NCBI GenBank assembly: GCA_903908785.1
Contig: CAIVTL010000021.1
Coordinates: 1 to 27,824 of the forward strand
DNA from: Caldifarciminota bacterium
GTDB lineage: Bacteria; Hydrothermota; Tepidihabitantia; Tepidihabitantales; Tepidihabitantaceae
Length of the DNA: 27,824 nt
Direction: 5' to 3'
In this document: positions 22,144 to 27,824 of the stretch, one piece after another
How the letters are laid out: each line of letters opens with the position of its first letter
How positions within the stretch are numbered: the stretch's first letter is position 1
Notes under the pieces: generated by a model
What the model was told of the DNA's origin: nothing
Database searches by the model: none
What the model saw: only the letters and a program-made list of their open reading frames with translations
Translations under genes and position numbers: made by a program

Positions 22144-23507
22144 TGTGTAACTTCTCACGTTTGCTTACGCAGCCTTCCGGTTGACTCTGACCACGGCCTT
22201 GGGCCGGCGCTGACTCGTCCAGCGCTGTTCCGACCGCTTGTTCGCCTTCTGGAATAGCGCGCACACGATCCGGCTGCAACTCTCCCCGTTGGCAAAGCTG
22301 CACATCGGTCGAATCCGCTTCCGTAACTCCCGGAACTGTCGCTCAATCACATTCGTCGTCCGCACCTTCTTCCACAGTTCCGGTTCCGTCCGTAACACCC
22401 GCATGTGCGCCAGCAGTTCTTCAATGTCTTCTTCCAGACACGCCACCGCCTTGGGCTCCAGTCTCCGCCACTTGGCCGCCCACTGCCGGCAGCGCCGGAC
22501 CGCATCTCGGTAGTTCTTCGCCTCATAGATCCGCCGCGCACCACCCAGGCATTCCTCCCGATGCTTCACCCGCACCTTGTCGGCCACGTTGCGCAGCTTG
22601 TGTACCCAGCACCGCTGCCGCGGCACCTGCGGATATACCACTTCCTGCGCCGCTTTCACCCCGCCACCACCGTCGACCGTCACCAACTCCAACTTCGCCC
22701 CCTTGATACCACGGCGGTAAAGGTCCTCAAGAAACGTCTCCCAGGCAGCTTCGCTCTCGCTCCCGGCCAGCCGGAAGTCAAGCACCTCCCGCCGCCCATC
22801 GGCACGTACCCCATATGCCACCAGCATTACCTTCTTCACGACTTTGTAGCCGCTTACCTTTACCCACACCCCGTCCAGGAACAGGAACCGATACACGTCA
22901 TCAAACGTCCGCTTGTGGAACTTCCGCACCTCCGCGTCCAGCACCCGGATAATCTCTGATACCGCGCTCGCGCTGAGCCGGATACCCCAGAGCCGCTCCA
23001 ACAGCTCGCCCACTTCGCGTGTACTGGCTCCGCCAAGGAACAGCGACCGGATATAGTTGTCCACCGACTTCCAGCGCCGACGATACCGCTGGAATACCTT
23101 GGTCCGCAACCCGCCCTTGCGCAGCCGCGGCACGAGTAGCTCCCGCACCATGCCGAAAGCAGTCAGCAGGTTCCGCTGGTAGTGCCCGTTGCGCTGGCCC
23201 GCTCGACGCTTCGAGCGCTTGTTCCATCTGGCGCCGACCTGGGCCGTCCGCTCAACTTCCATGAGACCTTGCAGAAACCGCTTCAGGGCATCACGCATCG
23301 GCCGTTGCACAACCTCGAGTTCATCGTCTTGGAAGAAGTCCTTGAACTCCTGCCAACGCTCCGTATATTCTCTCTTCGACAGATGCAGATAGTAGGGCTC
23401 GGGCATGGGTTTATCCTCCATGGTTTGAGAACGTTACACACACACTTCGGTCGAGCCTAAAGGATACACCCGGCCCGACCCTTTTTCACTACGCAAGTTA
23501 CACACAG
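22144..23507 (-). mobile_element. IS256-family insertion sequence
   Basis: It encloses one transposase. The left end reads TGTGTAACTT (22144-22153); the right end has its inverted match (AAGTTACACA, 23495-23504). A second inverted match (GAACGTTACAC, 23429-23439) lies closer to the gene and pairs better with the left end over 13 nt, so the right boundary is either about 23440 or about 23507. No target duplication is obvious. Confidence 0.75.
22165..23421 (-). CDS. IS256-family transposase
   Basis: 418 aa, intact. DDE catalytic residues are visible: Asp183 in FLFLDGVWVKV, Asp250 in ELVTVDGGGGV, Glu360 in RTTNVIERQFRELRKR. The CWVHKLRNVADKV motif at 271-283 is the family signature. The N-terminal helical DNA-binding region ends in RRAGQRNGHYQRNL, and SLFLGGASTREVGELL marks the pre-catalytic segment. 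Family members transpose by a circular double-stranded intermediate. Length and completeness suggest recent activity. It sits between surE and tRNA-Met and is not linked to the eCIS. A downstream ATG (MPEPYY) 15 nt on could be the true start. Confidence 0.96.
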   Translation of the reverse strand: MEDKPMPEPYYLHLSKREYTERWQEFKDFFQDDELEVVQRPMRDALKRFLQGLMEVERTAQVGARWNKRSKRRAGQRNGHYQRNLLTAFGMVRELLVPRLRKGGLRTKVFQRYRRRWKSVDNYIRSLFLGGASTREVGELLERLWGIRLSASAVSEIIRVLDAEVRKFHKRTFDDVYRFLFLDGVWVKVSGYKVVKKVMLVAYGVRADGRREVLDFRLAGSESEAAWETFLEDLYRRGIKGAKLELVTVDGGGGVKAAQEVVYPQVPRQRCWVHKLRNVADKVRVKHREECLGGARRIYEAKNYRDAVRRCRQWAAKWRRLEPKAVACLEEDIEELLAHMRVLRTEPELWKKVRTTNVIERQFRELRKRIRPMCSFANGESCSRIVCALFQKANKRSEQRWTSQRRPKAVVRVNRKAA

Positions 23508-23537
23508 ATAAGCATACTACCGGCCGGCGGGCCGTGT

Positions 23538-23565
23538 TTGACAGTCGCGGCTGCATGGCTAAAAT
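23538..23565 (+). promoter_or_regulatory. Promoter of tRNA-Met
   Basis: Perfect TTGACA, 16-nt spacer, TAAAAT, 9 nt before the tRNA 5' end. Confidence 0.88.
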
Positions 23566-23574
23566 CTGCATCCG

Positions 23575-23647
23575 GCCGGCGTAGCTCAGTTGGTAGAGCA
23601 TCGGAATCATAATCCGAGTGTCAGGGGTTCGACTCCCTTCGCCGGCA
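23575..23647 (+). tRNA. tRNA-Met (anticodon CAT), no encoded CCA
   Basis: Full cloverleaf: acceptor GCCGGCG/CGCCGGC, D-arm GCTC AGTTGGTA GAGC, anticodon stem TCGGA/TCCGA with loop ATCATAA (CAT), T-arm AGGGG TTCGACT CCCTT, discriminator A. The CCA end must be added post-transcriptionally. Elongator Met is favoured; tRNA-Ile2 (lysidine-modified CAT) cannot be excluded by eye. Confidence 0.95.
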
Positions 23648-23733
23648 TGACCGGTCGCCGCGCGCCCGGAGGCGCGGAAGGCGACAGCCAGAAAAGTGAT
23701 ACTACTACTGATTCTTGAGTCGGATTGCACACG

Positions 23734-23760
23734 GCGGGGCCGAGAGCCCCGCTTTTGTTT
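23734..23760 (+). terminator. Rho-independent terminator after tRNA
   Basis: 7-bp stem GCGGGGC/GCCCCGC, loop CGAGA, followed by TTTTGTTT. It lies just before the ilvE ribosome-binding site, so some read-through may feed ilvE. Confidence 0.85.
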
Positions 23761-23774
23761 ATGCAGGAGGCAAC

Positions 23775-24704
23775 ATGGGTCTTGAAGAAACCAAGTCGAA
23801 ATACGTCTGGATAAACGGTAAGTACGTGCCTTGGGCGGACGCGAACATCCACATCTGCTCGCACGTGATTCACTACGGCTCGGGCGTGTTTGAGGGCATC
23901 CGCTGCTACAAGACGCCGACGGGGCCGGCGATTTTCCGGCAGAAGGACCATACCGACCGGCTGTTCAATTCGGCGAAAATCTACCGGATGGACATACCGT
24001 TCACCAAAGACCAGGTGAACCAGGCGATGGTTGACCTCATTCGGAAGAACGAGCTGGAGGAATGCTACGTGCGCCCGATTGTCTATCGCGGGTACCACGA
24101 ACTCGGCGTGAATCCGTTCGGCTGCCCGGTGGACGTCGCGCTCATCACGTGGTTCTGGGGCAAGTACCTCGGGCCCGAGGCGCTCGAACAGGGCGTGGAC
24201 GTGATGGTCTCATCGTGGAACCGGATGGCACCGAACACGTTCCCCGCAATGGCGAAGACCTGCGCCAACTACATGAACTCGCAGCTCATCAAGATGGAAG
24301 CCATCAAGTACGGTTTCGTCGAGGGCATCGCGCTCGACGTCAACGGCTTCCTGAGTGAGGGCTCGGGAGAGAACCTGTTCATCGTCAAGGACGGGGTCAT
24401 CCACACGCCGCCGCTGCACGCGACCGTCCTGCCCGGTATCACCCGCGCGACCGTCATCACGCTGGCGCGCGAGCTCGGTTACACCGTCATCGAGACAATG
24501 ATGCTGCGCGAGTTCCTCTATATCGCGGACGAGGTTTTCTTCACCGGCAGCGCGGCCGAGGTCACGCCGATTCGTTCGGTAGACAAGATCACCGTCGGGG
24601 CGGGCAAGTGCGGGCCGATTACCAAGCGGCTGCAGCAGGCGTTCTTCGCCGTCATCGACGGTACGAACCCGGACAAGCACGACTGGCTGACGTTCGTTAA
24701 GTAA
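23775..24704 (+). CDS. ilvE: Branched-chain amino acid aminotransferase
   Basis: 309 aa. The ATG at 23775 has AGGAGG 4-10 nt upstream. Motifs of class IV PLP aminotransferases: YVWINGKYVPWADANIHICS, HYGSGVFEGIRCY, YVRPIVYRGYHELGVNPFG, AMAKTCANYMNSQL (PLP-binding Lys161), EGIALDVNGFLSEGSGENLF and LPGITRATVITLARELG. It transfers amino groups in the last step of Val, Leu and Ile synthesis. Length is normal. It is the first protein gene after tRNA-Met. The TAA stop is the first part of a long heptamer tract. Confidence 0.96.
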   Translation: MGLEETKSKYVWINGKYVPWADANIHICSHVIHYGSGVFEGIRCYKTPTGPAIFRQKDHTDRLFNSAKIYRMDIPFTKDQVNQAMVDLIRKNELEECYVRPIVYRGYHELGVNPFGCPVDVALITWFWGKYLGPEALEQGVDVMVSSWNRMAPNTFPAMAKTCANYMNSQLIKMEAIKYGFVEGIALDVNGFLSEGSGENLFIVKDGVIHTPPLHATVLPGITRATVITLARELGYTVIETMMLREFLYIADEVFFTGSAAEVTPIRSVDKITVGAGKCGPITKRLQQAFFAVIDGTNPDKHDWLTFVK

Positions 24705-24777
24705 CGAGAGGCAAGTTACGGGTTACGAGTTACGGGTTACGAGTTACGAGTTGCGAGTTACGAGTGACGAGAGGCGC
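24701..24777 (+). repeat. Heptanucleotide tract (gttacga) starting at ilvE stop codon
   Basis: Eleven in-phase 7-nt units fill the whole ilvE-rpiB gap. The first unit, gtaacga, contains the TAA stop of ilvE, and the last is a gaggcgc unit next to the rpiB start. Confidence 0.9.
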
Positions 24778-24785
24778 GACCGGCG

Positions 24786-25232
24786 GTGGATGTGAGGATT
24801 GCGCTGGGGGCGGACCATCGAGGGTTTGCGCTTAAGGAAGAGCTGAAGGCCTGGCTCGCGGCGCGGGGTCACGAGGTGATCGACTGCGGGACCGATAGCG
24901 CAGAGCGAGTTGATTACCCGGACCACGCTTTTAAGGTCGCGGGCGCGGTGCAGGCACGCAAGGCCGAACGCGGCATCCTCATTTGCTCGACCGGCATCGG
25001 CATGTCCATCGCCGCCAATCGCTTTCCGAAAGTCCGGGCCGCGCTCTGTTCGAGCGCGCTCCTCGCCCGGCTGTCACGCGAGCACAACGACGCGAACGTG
25101 CTATGTCTCGGCGCGGACTTTGTGTCCGGGGCCGAGGCCCGGCGGATTGTTGGTGCATGGCTTAAGGCCGGGTTCGCCGGCGGCCGGCATGCGCAACGAA
25201 TCCGAAAGCTCGGACTAGTCGGACGAGTCTGA
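24786..25232 (+). CDS. rpiB: Ribose-5-phosphate isomerase B
   Basis: 148 aa from GTG 24786; GTG 24792 (giving MRIALGADHRG) fits family alignments slightly better. Signature: IALGADHRGFALKEELKAWL, CGTDSAERVDYPD, GILICSTGIGMSIAANRFP with the catalytic-base Cys, REHNDANVLCLGAD. RpiB interconverts ribose- and ribulose-5-phosphate. There is no good Shine-Dalgarno, since the upstream bases are heptamer repeat; it is probably co-transcribed with ilvE. The last codons (LGLVGRV) belong to a 9-nt repeat/palindrome array that also makes the terminator. Confidence 0.93.
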   Translation: MDVRIALGADHRGFALKEELKAWLAARGHEVIDCGTDSAERVDYPDHAFKVAGAVQARKAERGILICSTGIGMSIAANRFPKVRAALCSSALLARLSREHNDANVLCLGADFVSGAEARRIVGAWLKAGFAGGRHAQRIRKLGLVGRV

Positions 25233-25254
25233 CCGGTCGGACGCGTCCGACCGG
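25233..25254. terminator. 22-nt perfect palindrome between convergent genes
   Basis: CCGGTCGGAC followed by its exact complement, starting right after the rpiB stop and 6 nt before the stop of the export gene on -. It is part of five 9-nt units (ggactagtc, ggacgagtc ...) from about 25212. No T-run follows; it may still act as a bidirectional terminator. Confidence 0.5.
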
Positions 25255-25259
25255 CCTCG

Positions 25260-26588
25260 CTACAAGTGGCCGGAGAGCGAGAGCGTTACGAGGATGCTCG
25301 CGACCGGGATGCCGATGGCGCTCAGTATTGTAACGTAGTCCTGCCACCATTTGATGCCCAGCCGCGGCATCATCACGACATCGCCCGATTCCACAACCGG
25401 GTTCGTCCGGATAGAAATGCGCCTGCCCGCCCGCAGCACGTAGGCAACCCGCGAGTCCGCGTAGTTGGTCGGGCCACCGGCCTGGCCGATGTAGTCGCCG
25501 GCCCGCAGGTTCGGGCCGAACGTGAACGAGCCCGGCTTGCTGACTTCGCCCTCGACGTAGACGAGCGTGTTGATGGGCGGGATGACCATGATGTCGGTGT
25601 TCATCATTTCGAGGTTGCCGGACGAGTCTCGCTCAAAGATGATGCGGCGGAGGTCAACCGCAATCTTCTTACGCGCTCCACCGCCTCCCACGACCAGCCG
25701 CTCGATGTAGCTGTTGGACAGGTCGGCCCACGGAGTTATCCCGCCGGCCTTGGAAATCATGTCGAACACCCGCTCGCCCGGCTTGAGTTCGTAAATGCCC
25801 TCGCTCACCCGTTCTTTGTCCGTGGTCAAAGCCGAAATGCGCAACCGGTACTCGCCCCGTCCGAACACCGCCCCCTTCACCGTCACCAGTCCTTCCACGG
25901 CTGGGACCTGGATGACGTCGCCGGACTCGACGAACGGGTTGGCCAGCAGGTCGCCGCTGGTCTCGAACCGTTCGATGTCCACTATCGATTTGACCACGCC
26001 GTTGCGGATGAGCCGGATGCGCGTCTTTGACCCGAGCGGCGACAGGCCGCCGGCCCGGGCGACTACCTGTGATACCCGCTCGACCGGCGACGCGTTGTAC
26101 GCGCCCGGGTACTGAACCTCGCCGGTTAGAAACACGATGCCGGAACGCAGGCCGGTCAGGGTGAGTTTGACCGTGACCACCCGGAAGTAACGGAGCATCG
26201 TGGCGGTCAGGGTGTCCTGCGCCTGCGCCAGGGTCAGACCTGAAACCGAGACCACGTCGACCACTTCCAGCTTCGGGATGCTGACGTTGATCTTGCCCTC
26301 GTAGGTAATCCACGCGTCGTATGAGTAGGTAACGCTGCCCTGGACCGTCACCAGCAGCCGGTCCCCGGGCATCAGCACGTACTTGTCCGAGATAATCGGG
26401 CTCTCGACGCCGACCAGCGAGGAGATGGGCGACTGGGCGAGCCCGAGCGCGCTCGCCGACGGCATGCTGGCGCCCGGGGCTTCCTGGCCCGGGATAACCG
26501 ACACCGTCGCGAGGAGAGCCAGAACGAGAACGAAGAACGAAGAACGAAAAACGAACGTCGGACGAACGGATATCAGAGGACTTTTCAC
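25260..26588 (-). CDS. Polysaccharide export protein (Wza-like, SLBB domains)
   Basis: 442 aa with a GTG start. An N-terminal hydrophobic stretch (residues ~10-30) is a signal peptide. Next comes the Poly_export domain (YVLMPGDRLLVTVQGSVTYS, ISVPKLEVV-type turn, LTLAQAQDTLTATM), then at least three SLBB-type repeats (FLTGEVQYPGAYNASP; VTVKGAVFGRGEYRL; VYVEGEVSKPGSFTFGPNLR). The C-terminus has a membrane segment (VTILSAIGIPVASILVTLSL), usual in related export proteins outside the classic Wza. It likely forms the outer-membrane or periplasmic export channel for a capsule or exopolysaccharide. The promoter places the transcript start at the GTG (leaderless). The hydrophobic core of the signal peptide is encoded by heptamer repeats. 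Confidence 0.9.
   Translation of the reverse strand: MKSPLISVRPTFVFRSSFFVLVLALLATVSVIPGQEAPGASMPSASALGLAQSPISSLVGVESPIISDKYVLMPGDRLLVTVQGSVTYSYDAWITYEGKINVSIPKLEVVDVVSVSGLTLAQAQDTLTATMLRYFRVVTVKLTLTGLRSGIVFLTGEVQYPGAYNASPVERVSQVVARAGGLSPLGSKTRIRLIRNGVVKSIVDIERFETSGDLLANPFVESGDVIQVPAVEGLVTVKGAVFGRGEYRLRISALTTDKERVSEGIYELKPGERVFDMISKAGGITPWADLSNSYIERLVVGGGGARKKIAVDLRRIIFERDSSGNLEMMNTDIMVIPPINTLVYVEGEVSKPGSFTFGPNLRAGDYIGQAGGPTNYADSRVAYVLRAGRRISIRTNPVVESGDVVMMPRLGIKWWQDYVTILSAIGIPVASILVTLSLSGHL
26521..26562 (+). repeat. Heptanucleotide tract, gaacgaa type, coding the signal peptide
   Basis: Six 7-nt units (read TTCGTTC on the coding strand) encode the TFVFRSSFFVLVL part of the export protein's signal peptide. 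Confidence 0.85.
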
Positions 26589-26594
26589 GGGGCC

Positions 26595-26623
26595 ATTCTA
26601 GGGAGTGCGTGGCTGACTGTCAA
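26595..26623 (-). promoter_or_regulatory. Promoter of export gene, leaderless
   Basis: On the - strand: TTGACA, 17-nt spacer, TAGAAT, six bases, then the GTG start. Transcription would begin at about the start codon. Confidence 0.75.
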
Positions 26624-26655
26624 ATCAGAGCTGGGACCCCAAACCCGATATTGAA

Positions 26656-26726
26656 GGCCACGAAGCCACAAGAGACACGAAACGGAAGGAGTGAAACCAC
26701 TGATGAACACAGATGAACACAGATTG
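26656..26726 (+). repeat. Degenerate 7-nt units (ggccacg, acgaaac) and two 10-nt units
   Basis: Six units of spacing 7 are followed by tgaacacaga-type 10-nt repeats. Intergenic; no gene is seen between 26624 and 26801. Confidence 0.65.
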
Positions 26727-26763
26727 AGTTCCGGACCCGGCCCAGACTCCGTGACAGAAATGG

Positions 26764-26835
26764 ACGCCACGAAACAGGATGAAGCGGAGCATTGTTCCTT
26801 CTTACCCATCAGTTTCGTGGCCTGTTTTCGTGGCT
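26764..26835 (+). repeat. Inverted CCACGAAA-CAGG elements
   Basis: CCACGAAACAGG at 26767 has an inverted near-copy at 26821 (CCTGTTTTCGTGG), and another CCACGAAAC sits in between on -. It covers the 3' end of the membrane protein gene and could fold as a hairpin at its transcript end. Confidence 0.55.
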
Positions 26836-27824
26836 CCGATGTCGGTTTCAGGGTGGGGACCGGGTCCGCGGGCTGTCAGTTGGACGAGCGCGCTGGCGAG
26901 CTTGACTGCACCCGCGGACAGCGCCGCGGTGCCGATGCCGAAGGCCGGTACGAGGACAAGTGCGGTCAGAATCCCGCCGAGGCTGCCACCGGCAAGGTCG
27001 AGCGCGGTCAGGATGCCTGCCGATTGACGAATGACGATTGGCGAGTGACGATTGGCTGCCGCGGCGCTACCGGCAACGGCGAATTGATATCCGAGGCACG
27101 CGCCGGCGAGGCAGTTGGTGAGCAGGAACGCGGCAGCCGGGCCGCCGTGCATGAGAAGCACAGTGGCGGCAGCGCATACGGCAAGGACGAGGTCGGCAAC
27201 GAGGAAAGGATGAAGGCGGAAGGATGAAGGATGAATCGAGAGGGTCCGGGTGCCGAGGATGCCGCCGAGGACGGTGCCGAGCATGAACGCCGCGACCAGC
27301 AGCGCCACGCCCGAGTAGACCGAGCCGAAACGGACCTGCCAGGCAAAGAGCAGCAACGATGATACCGCCGCGCCCGAGAAGCCTGAGGTTAGAATCGCGA
27401 AGCCGCGGCTGAACTGTCCGACCGGGGCCGCTGAGGCCGACGGGCGGCCACGGGAGCGCGCGCCGGCGAGGCCGACAATCAGGAGCACCGCGCCGAGCAA
27501 CAGCAACAGGTGCGGTGAGAGGCTGCCCAGCCGCGCGTAAAGCACTCCGAACGCCGGCGACACGAGCCGGTTCTCCCGCACCATGTTCAGGAACAGCTCG
27601 CGCGGATAAGCGGCGGAGGAGGTTCTTGGTTCCGGGTTCTGGGTTCCTGGTTGCAGGGCTGATGAGAAGGACTGCTGGCGGAACGGGTCGAGCAGGCCGG
27701 CGAGGTAGCTCGAGTCGAGGAGCCTCGGCGGCTCAGAGAGTCCGGCAAGGCGCGAGAGTAGTGTCTCGGTCGCGACGTGCAGCGGCCGGTCGGATGCGAG
27801 CAGGAGCGGGAAATCAACCGCCAG
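26802..27824 (-). CDS. Membrane protein, probable spermidine-synthase/MFS-fusion type, 5' end outside window
   Basis: 341 codons are visible; the frame is open to the right edge. The upstream part has DFPLLLASDRPLHVATE, a soluble segment, then YPRELFLNMVRENRLVSPAF before the first membrane helix, resembling the junction in 'fused MFS/spermidine synthase' proteins (from memory). At least five hydrophobic helices follow (LLLLLGAVLLIVGLAG; FAILTSGFSGAAVSSLLLFA; GVALLVAAFMLGTVLGGILG; FLVADLVLAVCAAATVLLMH; LLTNCLAGACLGYQFAVAGS). Three heptamer tracts lie inside it and encode loops. The transported or transferred substrate is unknown, and the catalytic domain is not in view. It is upstream of the export gene on the same strand. 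Confidence 0.65.
   Translation of the reverse strand: MAVDFPLLLASDRPLHVATETLLSRLAGLSEPPRLLDSSYLAGLLDPFRQQSFSSALQPGTQNPEPRTSSAAYPRELFLNMVRENRLVSPAFGVLYARLGSLSPHLLLLLGAVLLIVGLAGARSRGRPSASAAPVGQFSRGFAILTSGFSGAAVSSLLLFAWQVRFGSVYSGVALLVAAFMLGTVLGGILGTRTLSIHPSSFRLHPFLVADLVLAVCAAATVLLMHGGPAAAFLLTNCLAGACLGYQFAVAGSAAAANRHSPIVIRQSAGILTALDLAGGSLGGILTALVLVPAFGIGTAALSAGAVKLASALVQLTARGPGPHPETDIGATKTGHETDG
27022..27056 (+). repeat. Heptanucleotide tract, gattgac/gattggc type
   Basis: Five in-phase units (35 nt) inside the membrane protein gene, encoding the loop NRHSPIVIRQS between predicted helices. Confidence 0.8.
27207..27234 (+). repeat. Heptanucleotide tract, aggatga type
   Basis: Four units (28 nt) inside the same gene, encoding the loop IHPSSFRLHPF. 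Confidence 0.8.
27621..27655 (+). repeat. Heptanucleotide tract, ggttctt/ggttccg type
   Basis: Five units (35 nt) inside the same gene, encoding a Pro/Asn/Gln/Thr-rich linker (LQPGTQNPEPRTSS). Confidence 0.82.

Noticed and set aside
21959..22303. Upstream extension of surE
   Set aside because: It runs through the promoter, a heptamer tract and the IS end; family homology starts at the ATG at 21958.
22136..23515. Target-site duplication flanking the IS256 element
   Set aside because: Bases flanking either candidate boundary pair do not show an 8-9-nt direct repeat.

Overview
This is a high-GC bacterial window (about 65% in a hand-counted structural-gene line). It carries most of an extracellular contractile injection system (eCIS, the Afp/PVC/MAC-like headful-free tail machine) followed by unrelated housekeeping genes. 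I cannot name the organism. Short heptanucleotide-periodic repeats scattered in and between genes, leaderless promoters, and an orphan glyQ fit an uncultivated candidate-phylum bacterium (WOR-3-like genomes carry similar repeats, from memory), but that is a tentative impression.

Region 1 (1-19366, + strand) is the eCIS. It holds the C-terminal part of the AAA+ ATPase, a small conserved protein, two DUF4157 (eCIS-core) proteins with different C-terminal domains and a possible immunity-like gene between them. Then come the tube/baseplate adaptor, a LysM protein, hub (gp27-like) and spike (gp5-like) as separate genes, a PAAR-like tip, gp25, two large baseplate J-type proteins, a tail-protein-I-like protein with a beta-helix, and a DUF6519 beta-helix protein. 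It ends with a third DUF4157 protein that has a HExxxH metallopeptidase-like domain and an OmpA-like domain. Sheath, tube, tape-measure and terminator genes are not in the window; they presumably lie upstream of base 1. Genes are tightly packed with ATGA or short overlaps, so the baseplate set is probably one operon.

Region 2 (17620-17852), between the last two eCIS genes, has a good sigma70-type promoter, about 160 nt able to fold into a closed multi-helix structure, and a strong hairpin terminator. I read it as a candidate structured small RNA.

Region 3 (19575-21958, - strand) has glyQ (glycyl-tRNA synthetase alpha, without glyS beside it), an HD-domain phosphohydrolase and surE. Region 4 (22144-23507) is an IS256-family insertion sequence. 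Region 5 has tRNA-Met(CAT) with promoter and terminator, an ilvE-type aminotransferase and rpiB on +. Region 6 has a Wza-like SLBB polysaccharide export protein and the 3' part of a membrane protein of the spermidine-synthase/MFS-fusion type on -.

The most unusual signal is a set of about 18 degenerate tandem tracts, nearly all with a 7-nt period but different unit sequences. They sit in intergenic gaps, at stop codons, and in frame inside genes: in the same linker of all three DUF4157 paralogues, as an exact 63-nt (9 x 7 = 21 codons) block in a baseplate gene, and forming the hydrophobic core of a signal peptide.
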